Positions 35,519 through 47,727 of a DNA stretch of 64,000 nucleotides are shown here, piece by piece. Source of the stretch: Oxytricha trifallax. Taxonomy: Eukaryota; Ciliophora; Spirotrichea; Sporadotrichida; Oxytrichidae. The stretch's first letter is position 1. Each line of letters begins with the position of its first letter. The notes below the pieces were generated by a model. The model ran no database searches. It was not told the DNA's origin and saw only the letters and a list, made by a program, of their open reading frames with translations. Position numbers and translations under genes: made by a program. The stretch is from contig ARYC01001264.1 in assembly GCA_000711775.1 (NCBI GenBank), forward strand, positions 1 through 64,000. The letters run 5' to 3'.

Positions 35519-38500
35519 ATGCTCTAAGACTTGAAAAACTACAAAATTATAAAAGAATTAGGCCATGGAGGGTTTTCAAAAGTGTACCTAGTTAGATGTC
35601 TTTTCAATGGAAATTTATACGCACTAAAAAGTATAAAAAAATCTGAATTAGATACTGAGTAGAAAAGAAAATCTGTGGAGATGGAGAGGGAAATACTGTC
35701 TTAAATTTCTCATTAAAACATTATCAAAATGCACACTATGATAGAGAATGATACTCATTTTAACTATATACTGGATTTTTGCCCTGGAGGTGAGCTTTAC
35801 TTTCATTTGTAGAAATAAGGCAAGTTTAGTGAATAGCTAAAGTTAAATAGTATGAAATATTTTAAAAATAAAAATAAAATTTCAAACACATTAAGTGAGG
35901 CTATTTTTAATTAAGTTTAGCAAAGAAAATTCTAGTCTCATGTATAAATGGATTGGAATATCTTCATTCGATGAATATTTTGTACAGAGACCTCAAACCA
36001 GAAAACATTTTGATTGATATTAATGGAGAAGTGAAGTTAACCGATTTCGGTCTATCAAAATCAAATTTCACAAATAGAAGCAGAACCAATTCCTTTTGTG
36101 GATCCCCCGAGTATATGGCTCCAGAAGTTATAAGCTATCATATAATCATGCACTAAAGAAACAGTGTAAAACAGTAAGACTAATAGTTTGTAAAACAACT
36201 TGAGGGATATGGCTAGATGGTGGATTTTTATTCGTTAGGTATCTTGTTTTATGAAATGCTAACAGGTCTCCCACCTTTTTACGATCCAAATAAGATGGCA
36301 ATGTTTAATAAAATTATGTATCAAGAAGCTAAATTTCCAATGAGTGTAAGCAATGGAGCAAAAAAATTGATTAAGAGGCTGCTTGAAAAAGATCCCACTC
36401 ATAGAATAGGGTATTACAAGAGTTATTAAGAGTTAAAGAGTCACAAATATTTTCAAGATGTGGATTGGTAATAAAGCTAAAAGTTAGTTTGCATCCCTCC
36501 TAGTTTTAAAAAATCTAACTTTAATGTGCATCATACCCTTAACAATCATTAGAGTCTTAGGAAGTCAAGTTTTATGCTATATGAGAAGCCAATTTCAATT
36601 AACGATAGACAGACAACAGTCAAGAAATAAGTTAAACAGAGAAAGATTTCTGATTCATTTTACTATAATAATCATAAGACAGGAAGTAATGATACACCTC
36701 AGAAAGATGATTTGATAATCGAAGAAATTCATGAAGATCAAAATTTCATTAATCCCTCTTTCCTCATAAACTCAAATAAGTTCTTTAAGAGTTCAATTAC
36801 TGACAAGTTCTAAATGAATCATCCCTTCATACAACCTTTAAGGAGAGAACTATCATCAAATTCGTTGTATGATCCCTTAGCACCCATAGATACTTCTAAT
36901 GTTGCGAGTTCAGTTGTATCCCCTTTGAAGCACTTTAGAATGGGTTCTGGTTAGGTTTTGAATGACATAGAGCATGATATATAGTTTGAAGACTTAGACG
37001 ATAGAGTGACTGATTTACTTGAGTCATCCACATTGATTCAGAGTAAAACAGCCTCTATAATACCAAAAAAGGATTATTTTAAAGCAAAATAATCAAGGAG
37101 TGTTGAACGTGGAAATTATAAGAATCCCAGCTAGAAAAATATTTAAGAGTTAAATGTTCACAAAGTTACAACAAAGAAGCCTCAGGTAAACTATACTTAG
37201 TATTTAAATCCCTAAAAACCATAAGGAAATGACATTGTCTACAAATTAGAACAGAGTAATACAATGACAAACCTCAATCGTTTGAAATCTTTAGAAAGAG
37301 GATTAATTTCCCCAAATTTCATTAGCAATAATGAATCTTAAGAGCTCTATAAAACATTCCAAGAAGGTGTGTATATGAGTTAAGTTTAACTTAACAACCC
37401 AAGTAGCTTATTACTTGATTAATCTCAAATAATTTCAACAACTTTCCAAGTAAAATCTTACAGTAAAAAATGTTCTCCTAAAAAGTTCAAAAATAAGCAG
37501 AATTTCAGAAATTAAAGAGCTTAACTTCATTAAATTGAAGTTTTAAATATGCTTTCAGATAGTTCTATCAAGCCTTAAATTAAAAAGAATATGCTTGGTA
37601 ACCCTAAGCCTTAAATTGGCATGGATATCACATAGACCAGCTTAAATCATTATGACGAGGATTTTGATGCCAAAACTGATGTTGCAATTTCTCCAAGTAA
37701 ATGCAAAAGCATCCAGAATATATCTAATTTTATAAATTGTTAACTAAACTTATATATAAACTCAATGAATCTAAGTCTAATTTTTTCATTTAAATATAAA
37801 TGTGACTCAAGACACAATCTTTTTACAGTCTAGTGAGATAAAATAAGAAGGCAAGCATAGGAGTAGTAGCATTGACATTAAAGGGAAACATCAACACAAA
37901 AACTCTATAAGAGACAGTTTGAATGAAAAGTTATTCAGCAACGAAAAATAAATCCCTAAGTTTTTTAACAAAGAGAAAAACAATCTCTAAATTCTATTTG
38001 ATAATTCTAATTACTAACAGATCAACTTTAGTGATAATAATTTGCAAAATCTTTTGCCTATAAACTTTATGGCTCAATAAGAAAATAGTGCTAAAAGTCT
38101 AAGACCTTAAATCATAAAACACTCAGTTGATTCTTAATAGTAAAATAGAGGGAGGTAACTTTTAAGCTTATTGAATCAAGAAAATTTAACTTAAAAAACC
38201 AGTTCTTCACTCTCTATTGAAAAGTCTCAGAAAAAAGTGCAGAATAAAACTATAAACAGTTCTTAGTTTAATCATAGTAAGCTATCTACTAAAGCTGTAA
38301 GAATTAACCTGGTTAATGACAATTAAGCTTCACTGGCAAGTATTTTTAACTAAGCAATCCTAAAACCCATTATTGATTTGACTTCGGGTTCAAACTCAGT
38401 TAAAAATCAATCAATAAACCACTCAAATTAATCCCTCCCACAGTCTCTCATGAACTCTAGAATTAAATAGAATAACCCGAGTACTGCGATTGCCATGTAA

Positions 38501-39277
38501 AACATGAAAAGTTAGTAGAGCTTCAAACTCTTCGGAAATATCAAATAAGTTCAGTCTATAGCTCCAAGTTCCACTCTAAAGTAAAATTTAACCTTTAAAA
38601 GCCTTAATAGTGATAATAAGATTAGCAAGCAAATCTCACCGTATAGTCATTAAATGAACTCAAACTCTATTTAGAATTAGTACTCGAACCAAAGCGAGTA
38701 GATCAATGATAAATTGTAGAAAAGTAGAAACAATTTGCAGCATTTACAATCAATCAAGAATAATCTTACTTCAACCTTGAACATAAATGAGTTGAGTGAC
38801 ACAACGAAGTAAATAATCCAGCAACTTGACATTTAATCACTTAAAAAGCATTAAAATTAACCATCTTCTAAGAATTTCAATGAAAATTATGCAAGTGTAG
38901 TCACAACTAATGCCACTCCAAGCAGTTTAGCCCAAGCTCTCAACAGCAACTACTTCAAAAATAGCAGTAATCAATACACTGCGACAAGCTCAGGACTGCT
39001 TCATTAAAGCAACAATTTAAGTTTGATCAAGCCTAAATCCAATGTGATAAGCGCAGTGACTTCCAGAAAGGGATCTATACAGACAATCGTTAATTAAAAC
39101 ACCAGTATTCAAAGTTACAAGAGAGACCACAGTAATTTGTCAAAGACCAATAACTAAAATGGGAGTGTAAGCAGCAGATTTAACACAAACAGAAGTTTAA
39201 ATCAGGGTAGCTCTAATATAACTGCAAATTTAAGACAAGCAAGTCACAATGAATACAATCTTATCAATAAGAAATGA
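35519..39277 (+). CDS. AGC-type serine/threonine protein kinase with long disordered tail, copy 1
   Basis: The kinase domain starts near the ATG at 35519: glycine loop [17 protein letters not shown] with the ATP-binding Lys, [11 protein letters not shown], then [50 protein letters not shown] and [20 protein letters not shown]. The YRDLKPEN and GSPEYMAPE forms are typical of AGC kinases (Akt/PKA/S6K group). About 22 extra residues rich in Gln and Asn lie between the APE motif and helix F. A tail of roughly 850 residues, rich in Asn, Ser, Gln and Lys, ends at TGA 39275-39277. Two IESs are supported (35846-35919, pointer TTA; 37727-37832, pointer TCTA). After excision the protein is about 1190 residues. 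A near-identical copy lies 8.25 kb to the right. Confidence 0.85.
35846..35919 (+). other. IES in kinase copy 1, pointer TTA
   Basis: TTA at 35843-35845 and 35917-35919. Removing 74 bp gives [22 protein letters not shown] in frame. Copy 2 carries a 71-bp counterpart at the same site whose interior has diverged much more than the flanks. Confidence 0.7.
37727..37832 (+). other. IES in kinase copy 1, pointer TCTA
   Basis: TCTA at 37723-37726 and 37829-37832. Removing 106 bp joins SIQNIS to [13 protein letters not shown]. The counterpart in copy 2 is 2 bp longer, an indel that would break the frame if the segment were coding. Confidence 0.7.
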
Positions 39278-39469
39278 TTGATAAGATCTTTTGTGACTGA
39301 AATGAATTAGATTAAAATTAGAGGTGACATCAGTATTTATTAAAACTATGAAATCTATCATTAATTGTTAATTTAAATTAATTTTCACTCTAAAGATTTA
39401 TATTGTCTCAACTTCTAGCTGCGGCAGCTTGCATCAAAATATTTTAAATTGTAGATTTTACATTATATT

Positions 39470-39532
39470 ATGATTCTTTTCCTTAAACACCATTAATCTT
39501 TCTTTCTCTTCATTTTTATGTACTAAGATATC
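39470..39532 (-). pseudogene. Remnant of the 3' end of the uL24-type gene
   Basis: Just beyond kinase copy 1 a stretch of about 60 bp resembles the last codons of the ribosomal protein gene that follows kinase copy 2 (around 47750-47810): the encoded [11 protein letters not shown] end is recognisable as a decayed KEERLMVFK-like string. The rest of the gene is absent. It marks the right border of the duplicated block and shows that the block included the start of the neighbouring convergent gene's 3' end. Confidence 0.6.
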
Positions 39533-39539
39533 CTATGTA

Positions 39540-40236
39540 GATTTGTTATGTGGGTATTATGTTAAATCTTTGCATTTCGCATAATTTTATATTTTTAAAT
39601 ACTAAAATTATACTGAATATTACGATAAATTATAAAAATCTTCCATCCTCTTACAATTCACTAACCTTATAGTGGAATTTCTAAACTTACTATTTGTAAT
39701 TAATAATTTGATATTATTGAAAAAGAACAATTAGCTATCAGTTATTTATGAAGCTTAAATAAAAATAATTTTAATCTTTTAGACTTTATTAAAATTATAA
39801 AGTAAATTGAACTAAACCTTTCAAATATTTATAAATAAATTCCGACTATTTTATAACTAAAAAATAAATTAAACAAAAAATATCTATGCTTGATTATAAT
39901 ATGATATTTTCGTCATATAAGATAAGTATATTAGCATTTTAAAATTATTAATCTTGTTATATGAATTAATATAAATCAATCAGCTTAAAATATCGAACTG
40001 AACTTCTTCATTTATCTAAATTACTCAAATATAATTATTTATTAATAGGGTTATTTTTATGTAAATTGTTAATAATTATTCCTCCTTTTTATTTAAATAA
40101 TAAATACCACAAATTATTATATAGATACTCTCTGATATTGATACAGATCTGCTCACATCAACTCTTAAGATGAGTGTCTATAATATTATTAGCTATTATT
40201 CTAGATAATATATCAATTTGACAGATTATCTGGCTT
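39540..40236. other. AT-rich intergenic region
   Basis: No protein-like frame seen on either strand; very AT-rich. Confidence 0.45.
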
Positions 40237-42438
40237 TCACTTCTGTTACTTATCTTTATTGTTTGGTGCGATGTTAGGGTCATTTTATGATTGCAAGTGA
40301 TGAGGTTTATCTTCAGGTTATTCCTTTACTGAGGTCTAAAGAGTGGTTGTGAGATCTTAGGCTTGCTTGACTATTGAGTTCAAAGATGCAATGCAAGCTA
40401 TGTTTGTCTAGGTTAAATCACTCACTTTCAACTCTAGAATTCTGATCTTCTCTTTATTCTCAGCATTTTCTTGGGCAAATTTCTTAATTATCTCTTATTT
40501 CTCATCATTCTCTTGTTCAAGTCTTTGAAGTTTCTATGACAAGAGAGCGCTCTCTTGTCTGGTGGAGTTCATCTCTTATTGCAATTACCAAATTTCAGTA
40601 CCATGTTAAGCAATAGAGCTTTTAACTTAAAACTTATTACTTTTCTTGCTGTTTTAATTTTGATTTTCGAGGTTATGTTAGTAACTTACTCCCTGGTAAT
40701 TAACTGTCTAATCACTCCCAAATGGTTTCATCGTATTGCTTAAAACTAAAGTATAATATAAATGTACATAATAACAAATATATTATCTATTAGATTATAT
40801 AATTGATAATGCCTGTTATTATAACATCTATATTAATATATTTAGTAAAATAACCCAAAAAACTTTTTAATTGACAATATCAGAGCTTTTTCTGCCATCC
40901 CTTAAGTCATACTTGGATTCCTTTTTGTCTAATTTCTCATGACTCTTTATTTCTCTTCTTTTGGAAACTTCATCTTACTGTGTGTAGTTCGAAATTAATG
41001 ATGTCAAGAAGTCCTCCGCAGATTTCTAGATTTTCCTTGCAATCTTTTTGTCATTCATCAAAAAGAGTTTTAAAGCTTTTTTATGCATCCTCGCGATACT
41101 TTTTGAAAGGTCGTTTTAACTTTTCATCTTCTCAATAACACAGAGGATAAATGCATGGATAGCGTTAGAACTAAAAATTATGTTACAAAGAAAATGGACT
41201 TACGATTTAGCAGTGATCTCAGATTAAAATATCTCAGATAAGTGATTTTATAAAGCTTCTTGACAATGCTGTTTTAAACAATTATATTTTTTTGAACTAT
41301 CAAAGCTTAAAATTGAAAATTTTAAGCAAAAATTGATTTTAACCTGGAGCTTTTTAGAAAACTCTTGGATATTTTCTAGATATTGCTCTTTTTACTAAAT
41401 ATATTAAACTTTATACATTTGTTTGCCTATGGGATGACCCAATCCCACTGTGTCTGTATCAGGAACTTATCTTAGAATGTCTAAAATGGTGCCTAACATA
41501 TCTTATAAGATAAGCATTTGGTTTTTGCTTTCTTGAAATGAGGGCTCTTCACGAAGTGTTTTGTCATATAAAAGTTGTGTAAGTCCAATGCATCTCTATC
41601 TTTGATGACTTTAATTTTCCTAGTCCCAATCACTGTTATGGTCATAGTTCATTTCTTCATCCATATTAAAGTTTGTAAGGCCCCCTTCAGTTTTGAAAGC
41701 TTGCTGCTTTTAAATTTAAGATTTACCATTCTTTTATGGTTTATAATTTTACTCAAAAGATTTTAATCATTGCTTTTAGTTGCCTGCCTTTTTCTTCTAA
41801 GTCTGTGCATCCTCTTAATATTCATTTTCATCATCATCAAAAAAATCATTCTCTCTCTACTTAATAAAATCTTGATTTCCCTATGTTATCGGATCCTTTG
41901 TAGTGATAGACATCTGGTTCAGTTAATTCTTAAATTATCCAAGATCTAGGAAACCTTATGAATTTTTGGGCAATTCTTTGCTTGCAGGTAATGCACTACA
42001 CATTGATTACTTCAAGTTAAAGGGTCCTATATCATCATCCTCAGAGTCTCCTTGGTTGAGTCCAGTTTCTAGAAGATCTGTAAATTGTTGTTGTTCTTCA
42101 GTCTTTAAAATTTTATGTTATATATGTTTATTTTTCAAGTTATTTTATACTGTCATCTAGCCATCCAAGTCGTCTCTCTTATCAAGCTGCCTGCCAATTT
42201 TCTAATTATCAATGTCCACTTTTTGTCTCATTGAATTTTCGTCATTGAAATAGTTTTGATCATTTGAGTCTCTGGCACTGCCTCTGCCACTTTCGCGTCC
42301 TCCGTCACTGTCATTATCATTTTTGGACAACTGTTGGTGATTTTTTTCTTGCTGATACTGCTATGGGAGTGCAGTTTTCCTAGCTGCCGTGCTCCTTTTA
42401 GTATTACTCTTTTAAGGATTGACCTTTGTGTACTCCAT
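40237..42438 (-). CDS. Coiled-coil protein of unknown function
   Basis: The ATG at 42438 begins a basic, Gln-rich start (MEYTKVNPQKSNTKRSTAAR), then a Ser/Asp-rich region (NDNDSDGGRESGRGSARDSN), acidic stretches (EEQQQFTDLLETGLNQGDSE; ENDFFDDDENEYQEDAQTQ) and finally a long coiled coil (RLEQENDEKQEIIKKFAQEN, ENKEKIRILELKVSDLTQTN). The stop is TGA at 40237-40239. Several AT-rich interruptions lie at 42180-42070, 41770-41530 and 41360-41210, and 40860-40560 is less clear. It sits between the two kinase copies but shows no sequence relation to them. Function is not recognised. Confidence 0.6.
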
Positions 42439-42576
42439 AATTAAATGGTTAATTTTGTTTATTATATTTTAGGGGTGAATCATTTGGTGTCATATTAAAT
42501 GGATAACATAATTTAAATTATATAAATATTCTAACTATTTAACTCAAAGATAGTACTATATTTATTTAAAAATATA

Positions 42577-43437
42577 ATGACTTGGGGGGGGGGGGTGGTC
42601 TAAGTCGGTGCAAAAATTTTTTCAAAATCCTAAGTCGGTGCCAAATTTTTTTTCTCAAAAACATCAAAATCCCTAAGTCGGTGCATGATCAATTTTTGAC
42701 ATTATTGATATATTTTATCATCCTGCCCCACATAAAAAGTATCATTATTAACTAGAATTTATGTCTCAGCTTCTGAATCGAACTCCTTCATTGAATTTTG
42801 ATCAGAGGACACTTAAAACATTATTACAAAAATATTTTTTCTCTGTGACAGATATTTGTTTTAGTAGAATAAAAAACATTATTTCATATTATAATATCTA
42901 ATTAGTCAGTAAGCAACAAAATTGGGGATTAAGAACATCATAATTATTCACTAAATTTAATGATGTTTCGCCATATTATAAAAACTATTGACTCAATTAA
43001 TTGTCTTTTTTTAAATACACTAATCAATATGTACGATATTTTTTAATTCCAGACATCATTAAATTTAGTGAATAATTATGATGTTCTTAATCCCCAATTT
43101 TGTTGCTTACTGACTAATTAGATATTATAATATGAAATAATGTTTTTTATTCTACTAAAACAAATATCTGTCACAGAGAAAAAATATTTTTGTAATAATA
43201 TTTTAAGTGTCCTATGATCAAAATTCAATGAAGGAGTTCGATTCAGAAGCTGAGACATAAATTTTAGTTAATAATGATACTTTTTATGTGGGGCAGGATG
43301 ATAAAATATATCAATAATGTCAAAAATTGATCATGCACCGACTTAGGGATTTTGATGTTTTTGAGATAAAAAATTTTGCACCGACTTAGGATTTTGAAAA
43401 ATTTTTTGCACCGACTTAGACCCCCCCCCCATGACTT
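42577..43437. mobile_element. Foldback (long inverted repeat) element with 7-bp target duplication
   Basis: Inverted arms at 42584-42966 and 43053-43430 are nearly identical over about 380 bp around an 86-bp loop. The outer ends are a run of 12 G on the left and 10 C on the right. A 7-bp direct repeat, ATGACTT, flanks the whole (42577-42583 and 43431-43437), as expected for a transposition target duplication. Each arm carries three spaced copies of CTAAGTCGGTGC near its end. No transposase frame is present; an open frame on the minus strand at 43264-43467 covers the repeat motif and has no protein-like features. It looks like a non-autonomous foldback or MITE-type element placed 329 bp before kinase copy 2. 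Confidence 0.85.
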
Positions 43438-43765
43438 GTTATATAAAAATAAAAAACATCTATTCAAATGATAAATAAAATAATATAAAATTGTTTTAAA
43501 AATATAAATTTGTAAAACAGCTAAATAAAAGTTGCTACTAGACTGATTATTTTTTTAAGAAATTTAATCAAAACAGAGACTATATTATAAAATTAACCAG
43601 TAATTATTATGAATTAAAAATAAATCAAAGTAGCCTCCCGATATTTCAAATTAACTTACAATTTTTAAGTCTAATTAAAAATTGAAATTTTATCTTGTTT
43701 AAATATTTAAACAAAATGCTAAATCTTTCAAATAAATGAATAAACTAAACTTAATAGAAAATAAA

Positions 43766-46700
43766 ATGCTCTAAGTCTTGAAAAACTACAAAATTATAAA
43801 AGAATTAGACTATGGAGGGTTTTCAAAAGTGTACATAGTTAGATGTCTTTTCAATGGAAATTTATACGCACTAAAAAGTATAAAGAAATCTGAATTAGAT
43901 ACAGAGTAGAAAAAAAAGTCTGTAGAGATGGAGAGGGAAATACTGTCTTAAATTTCTCATTAAAACGTTATCAAAATGCATACTATGATAGAAAATGATA
44001 CTCATTTTAACTATATACTGGATTTTTGCCCAGGAGGAGAGCTTTACTTTCATTTGTAGAAGTAAGGCAAGTTTAGTGAATAGCTAAAGTTAAATAGAAT
44101 GAAATATTTTAAAAATAATAAAAATTTTAAAGTCTATAAGTGAGCTTATAGCAATAAAGTTTAGCAAAGAAAATTCTTGTCTCATGTATAAATGGCTTGG
44201 AATATCTTCATTCGATGAATATTTTGTACAGAGACCTCAAACCAGAAAACATTTTGATTGATATTAATGGAGAAGTGAAGTTAACCGATTTCGGTCTATC
44301 AAAATCAAATTTCACAAATAGAAGCAGAACCAATTCCTTTTGTGGATCCCCCGAGTACATGGCTCCAGAAGTTATAAGCTATCATATGATCATGCACTAA
44401 AGAAACAGTGTAAAACAGTAAGACTAATAGTTTGTTAAACAACTTGAGGGATATGGCTAGATGGTGGATTTTTATTCGTTAGGTATCTTGTTTTATGAAA
44501 TGCTAACAGGTCTCCCACCTTTTTACGATCCAAATAAGATGGCTATGTTTAATAAAATTATGTATCAAGAAGCTAAATTTCCAATGAGTGTAAGCAATGG
44601 AGCAAAAGAATTGATTAAAAGGTTGCTTGAAAAAGACCCCACTCATAGAATAGGGTATTACAAAAGTTATTAAGAGTTAAAGAGTCACAAATATTTTCAT
44701 GATGTGGATTGGTAATAAACCTAAAAGTTAGTTTGCATCCCTCCTAGTTTTAAAAAATCTAACTTTAATGTGCATCCTACACTTAACAATCATTAGAGTC
44801 TTAGGAAGTCAAGTTTTATGCTATATGAGAAGCCTATTTCAATTAACGATAGACAGACAACAGTCAAGAAATAAATTAAACAAAGAAAGATTTCTGATTC
44901 ATTTTACTATAATAATCATAAAACAGGAAACAATGATACACCTTAGAAAGATGATTTGATAATCGAAGAAATTCATGAAGATCAAAATTTCATTAATCCC
45001 TCTTTCCTCATAAACTCAAATAAGTTCTTTAAGAGTTCAATTACTGACAAGTTCTAAATGAATCATCCCTTTATACAGCCTTTAAGAAGAGAACTATCAT
45101 CAAATTCGTTGTATGATCCCCTAGCCCCCATAGATACTTCAAATGTTGCTAGCTCAGTTGTATCTCCTTTAAAGCACTTGAGAATGGGTTCTGGCTAGGT
45201 TTTGAACGACATAGAGCATGATATATACTTTGAAGACTTAGACGATAGAGTGACTGATTTACTTGAGTCATCTACATTGATTCAGAGTAAAACAGCCTCT
45301 ATAATACCATAGAAGGATTATTTTAAAGCAAAATAATCAAGAAGTGTTGAACGTGGAAATTCTAAGCATCCCAGCTAGAAAAATATTTAAGAGTTAAATG
45401 TTCACAAAGTTACAACAAAGAAGCCTCAGGTAAACTATACTTAGTATTTAAATCCCTAAAAACCATAAGGAAATGACATTGTCTACAAATTAGAACAGAG
45501 TAATACAATGACAAACCTCAATCGTTTGAAATCTTTAGAAAGAGGATTAATTTCCCCAAATTTCATTAGCAATAATGAATCTTAAGAGCTCTATAAAACA
45601 TTCCAAGAAGGTGCATATATGAGCTAGGTTTAACTTAACAACCCAAGTAGCATATTACTTGATCAATCTCAAATAATTTCAACAACTTTCCAAGTAAAAT
45701 CTTACAGTAAAAAATGTTCTCCTAAAAAGTTCAAAAATAAGCAGAATTTCAGAAATTAAAGAGCTTAGCTTCATTAGATTGAAGTTTTAAATATGCTTTC
45801 AGATAGTTCTATCTAGCCTTAAATTAAAAAGAATATGCTTGGTAACCCTAAGCCTTAAATTGGCATGGATATCACATAGACCAGCTTAAATCATTATGAC
45901 GAGGATTTTGATGCCAAAACTGATATTGCGATTTCACCAAGTAAATGCAAAAGCATCCAGAATATATCTAATTTTATAAATTGTTAACTAAACTTATATA
46001 TATAAACTCAATGAATCTAAGTCTCACTTTTTCATTTAAATATAAATGTGACTCAAGACACAATCTTTTTACAGTCTAGTGAGATAAAATAAGAAGGCAA
46101 GCATAGGAGTAGTAGCATTGACATTAAAGGGAAACATCAACACAAAAACTCTATAAGAGACAGTTTGAATGAAAAGTTATTCAGCAACGAAAAATAAATC
46201 CCTAAGTTTTTTAAAAAAGAAAAAAACAATCTCTAAATTCTATTTGATAATTCTAATTACTAACAGATCAACTTTAGTGATAAAAATTTGCAAAATCTTT
46301 TGCCTATAAACTTTATGGCTCAATAAGAAAATAGTGCTAAAAGTCTAAGACCTTAAATCATAAAACACTCAGTTGATTCTTAATAGTAAAATAGAGGGAG
46401 GTAACTTTTAAGCTTATTGAATCAAGAAAATTTAACTTAAAAATCCAGCTCTTCACTCTCTATTGAAAAGTCTCAGAAAAAAGTGCAGAATAAAACTATA
46501 AACAGTTCTTAGTTTAATCATAGTAAGCTATCTACTAAAGCTGTAAGAATTAACCTGGTTAATGACAATTAAGCTTCACTGGCAAGTATTTTTAACTAAG
46601 CAATCCTAAAACCCATTATTGATTTGACCTCGGGTTCAAATTCAGTTAAAAATCGATCAATAAACCACTCAAATTAATCCCTCCCACAGTCTCTTATGAA

Positions 46701-47523
46701 CTCTAGAATTAAATACAATAACCCGAGTACTGCGATTGCCATGTAAAACATGAAAAGTCAGTAGAGCTTCAAACTCTTCGGAAATATCAAATAAGTTTAG
46801 TCTATAGCTCCAAGTTCCACTCTAAAGTAAAATTTAACCTTTAAAAGCCTTAATAGTGATAATAAGATTCACAAACAAATCTCACCCTACAGTCATTAAA
46901 TGAACTCAAATTTTATTTAAAATCAATTCTCAAATCAAAGTGAGTAGATCAATGATAAATTGTAGAAAAGTAGAAACAATTTGCAGCATTTACAATCAAT
47001 CAAGAAGAATCTTACTTCAACCTTGAACATAAATGAGTTGAGTGACACTACGAAGTAAATAATCTAGTAACTTGACATTTAATCACTGAACAAGCATCAA
47101 AATCAACCCTCCTCCAAAAATTTCAATGAAAATTATGCAAGTGTAGCCACTACAAATGCCACACCAAGCAGTTTAGGGCAAGCTCTCAACAGCAACTACT
47201 TCAAAAACAGCAGTAGTCAATACACTGCGACAAGCTCAGGACTGCTTCATTAAAGCAACAATTTATGTTTGATTAAGCCTAAATCCAATGTGATAAGCGC
47301 AGTGACTTCCAGAAAGGGATCTATTTAGACAATCGTGAATTAAAACACCAGTATTCAGAGCTACAAAAGAGACCACAGTAATTTATCAAAGACTAATAAC
47401 TAAAATGGGAGTGTAAGCAGTAGATTTAACACAAATAGAAGTTTAAATCAGGGTAGCTCTAATATAGCTACGAATTAAAGACAAGCAAGTCACAATGAAT
47501 ACAATCTTATCAATAAGAAATGA
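43766..47523 (+). CDS. AGC-type protein kinase, copy 2
   Basis: Same architecture and length as copy 1 and nearly identical in the coding parts, including [22 protein letters not shown] and the Asn/Ser-rich tail; TGA at 47521-47523. The glycine loop differs: [10 protein letters not shown] instead of [10 protein letters not shown], so the first Gly of the G-x-G-x-x-G motif is replaced by Asp, which could weaken ATP binding (inference). The IESs sit at 44093-44163 (pointer TTA) and 45971-46078 (pointer TCTA), identical positions to copy 1. Similarity to copy 1 begins only about 20 bp before the ATG, so any upstream segment of copy 1 is missing here. Differences in the coding part look mostly conservative, which suggests both copies have been under constraint. 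Confidence 0.82.
44093..44163 (+). other. IES in kinase copy 2, pointer TTA
   Basis: TTA at 44090-44092 and 44161-44163; 71 bp. A GT donor seen in copy 1 at this site is GA here, so splicing could not remove it, whereas pointer-based excision works in both copies. Confidence 0.7.
45971..46078 (+). other. IES in kinase copy 2, pointer TCTA
   Basis: TCTA at 45967-45970 and 46075-46078; 108 bp, against 106 bp in copy 1. Confidence 0.7.
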
Positions 47524-47727
47524 TTGATAATATCTCTTGTGACTGAAGTGAATTAGATTAAAATTAGAGGTGACATCAATATTTATTAAAACTATGAAAT
47601 CTATCATTAATTGTTAATTTAATTTAGAAAGTTAATGCTTTAATTTTCAATCTAGTGATTTTATATTATCTCAACTTCTAGCTGCAGCAGATTAGTTGAT
47701 AACATAAGGATTCTTGTATCAAAATTG

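Noticed and set aside
35846..35919. GT-AG intron in kinase copy 1 (GTATGA to TTTAG)
   Set aside because: Copy 2 has GA at the donor position, and the splice join gives a less natural protein sequence; the TTA pointer works in both copies.
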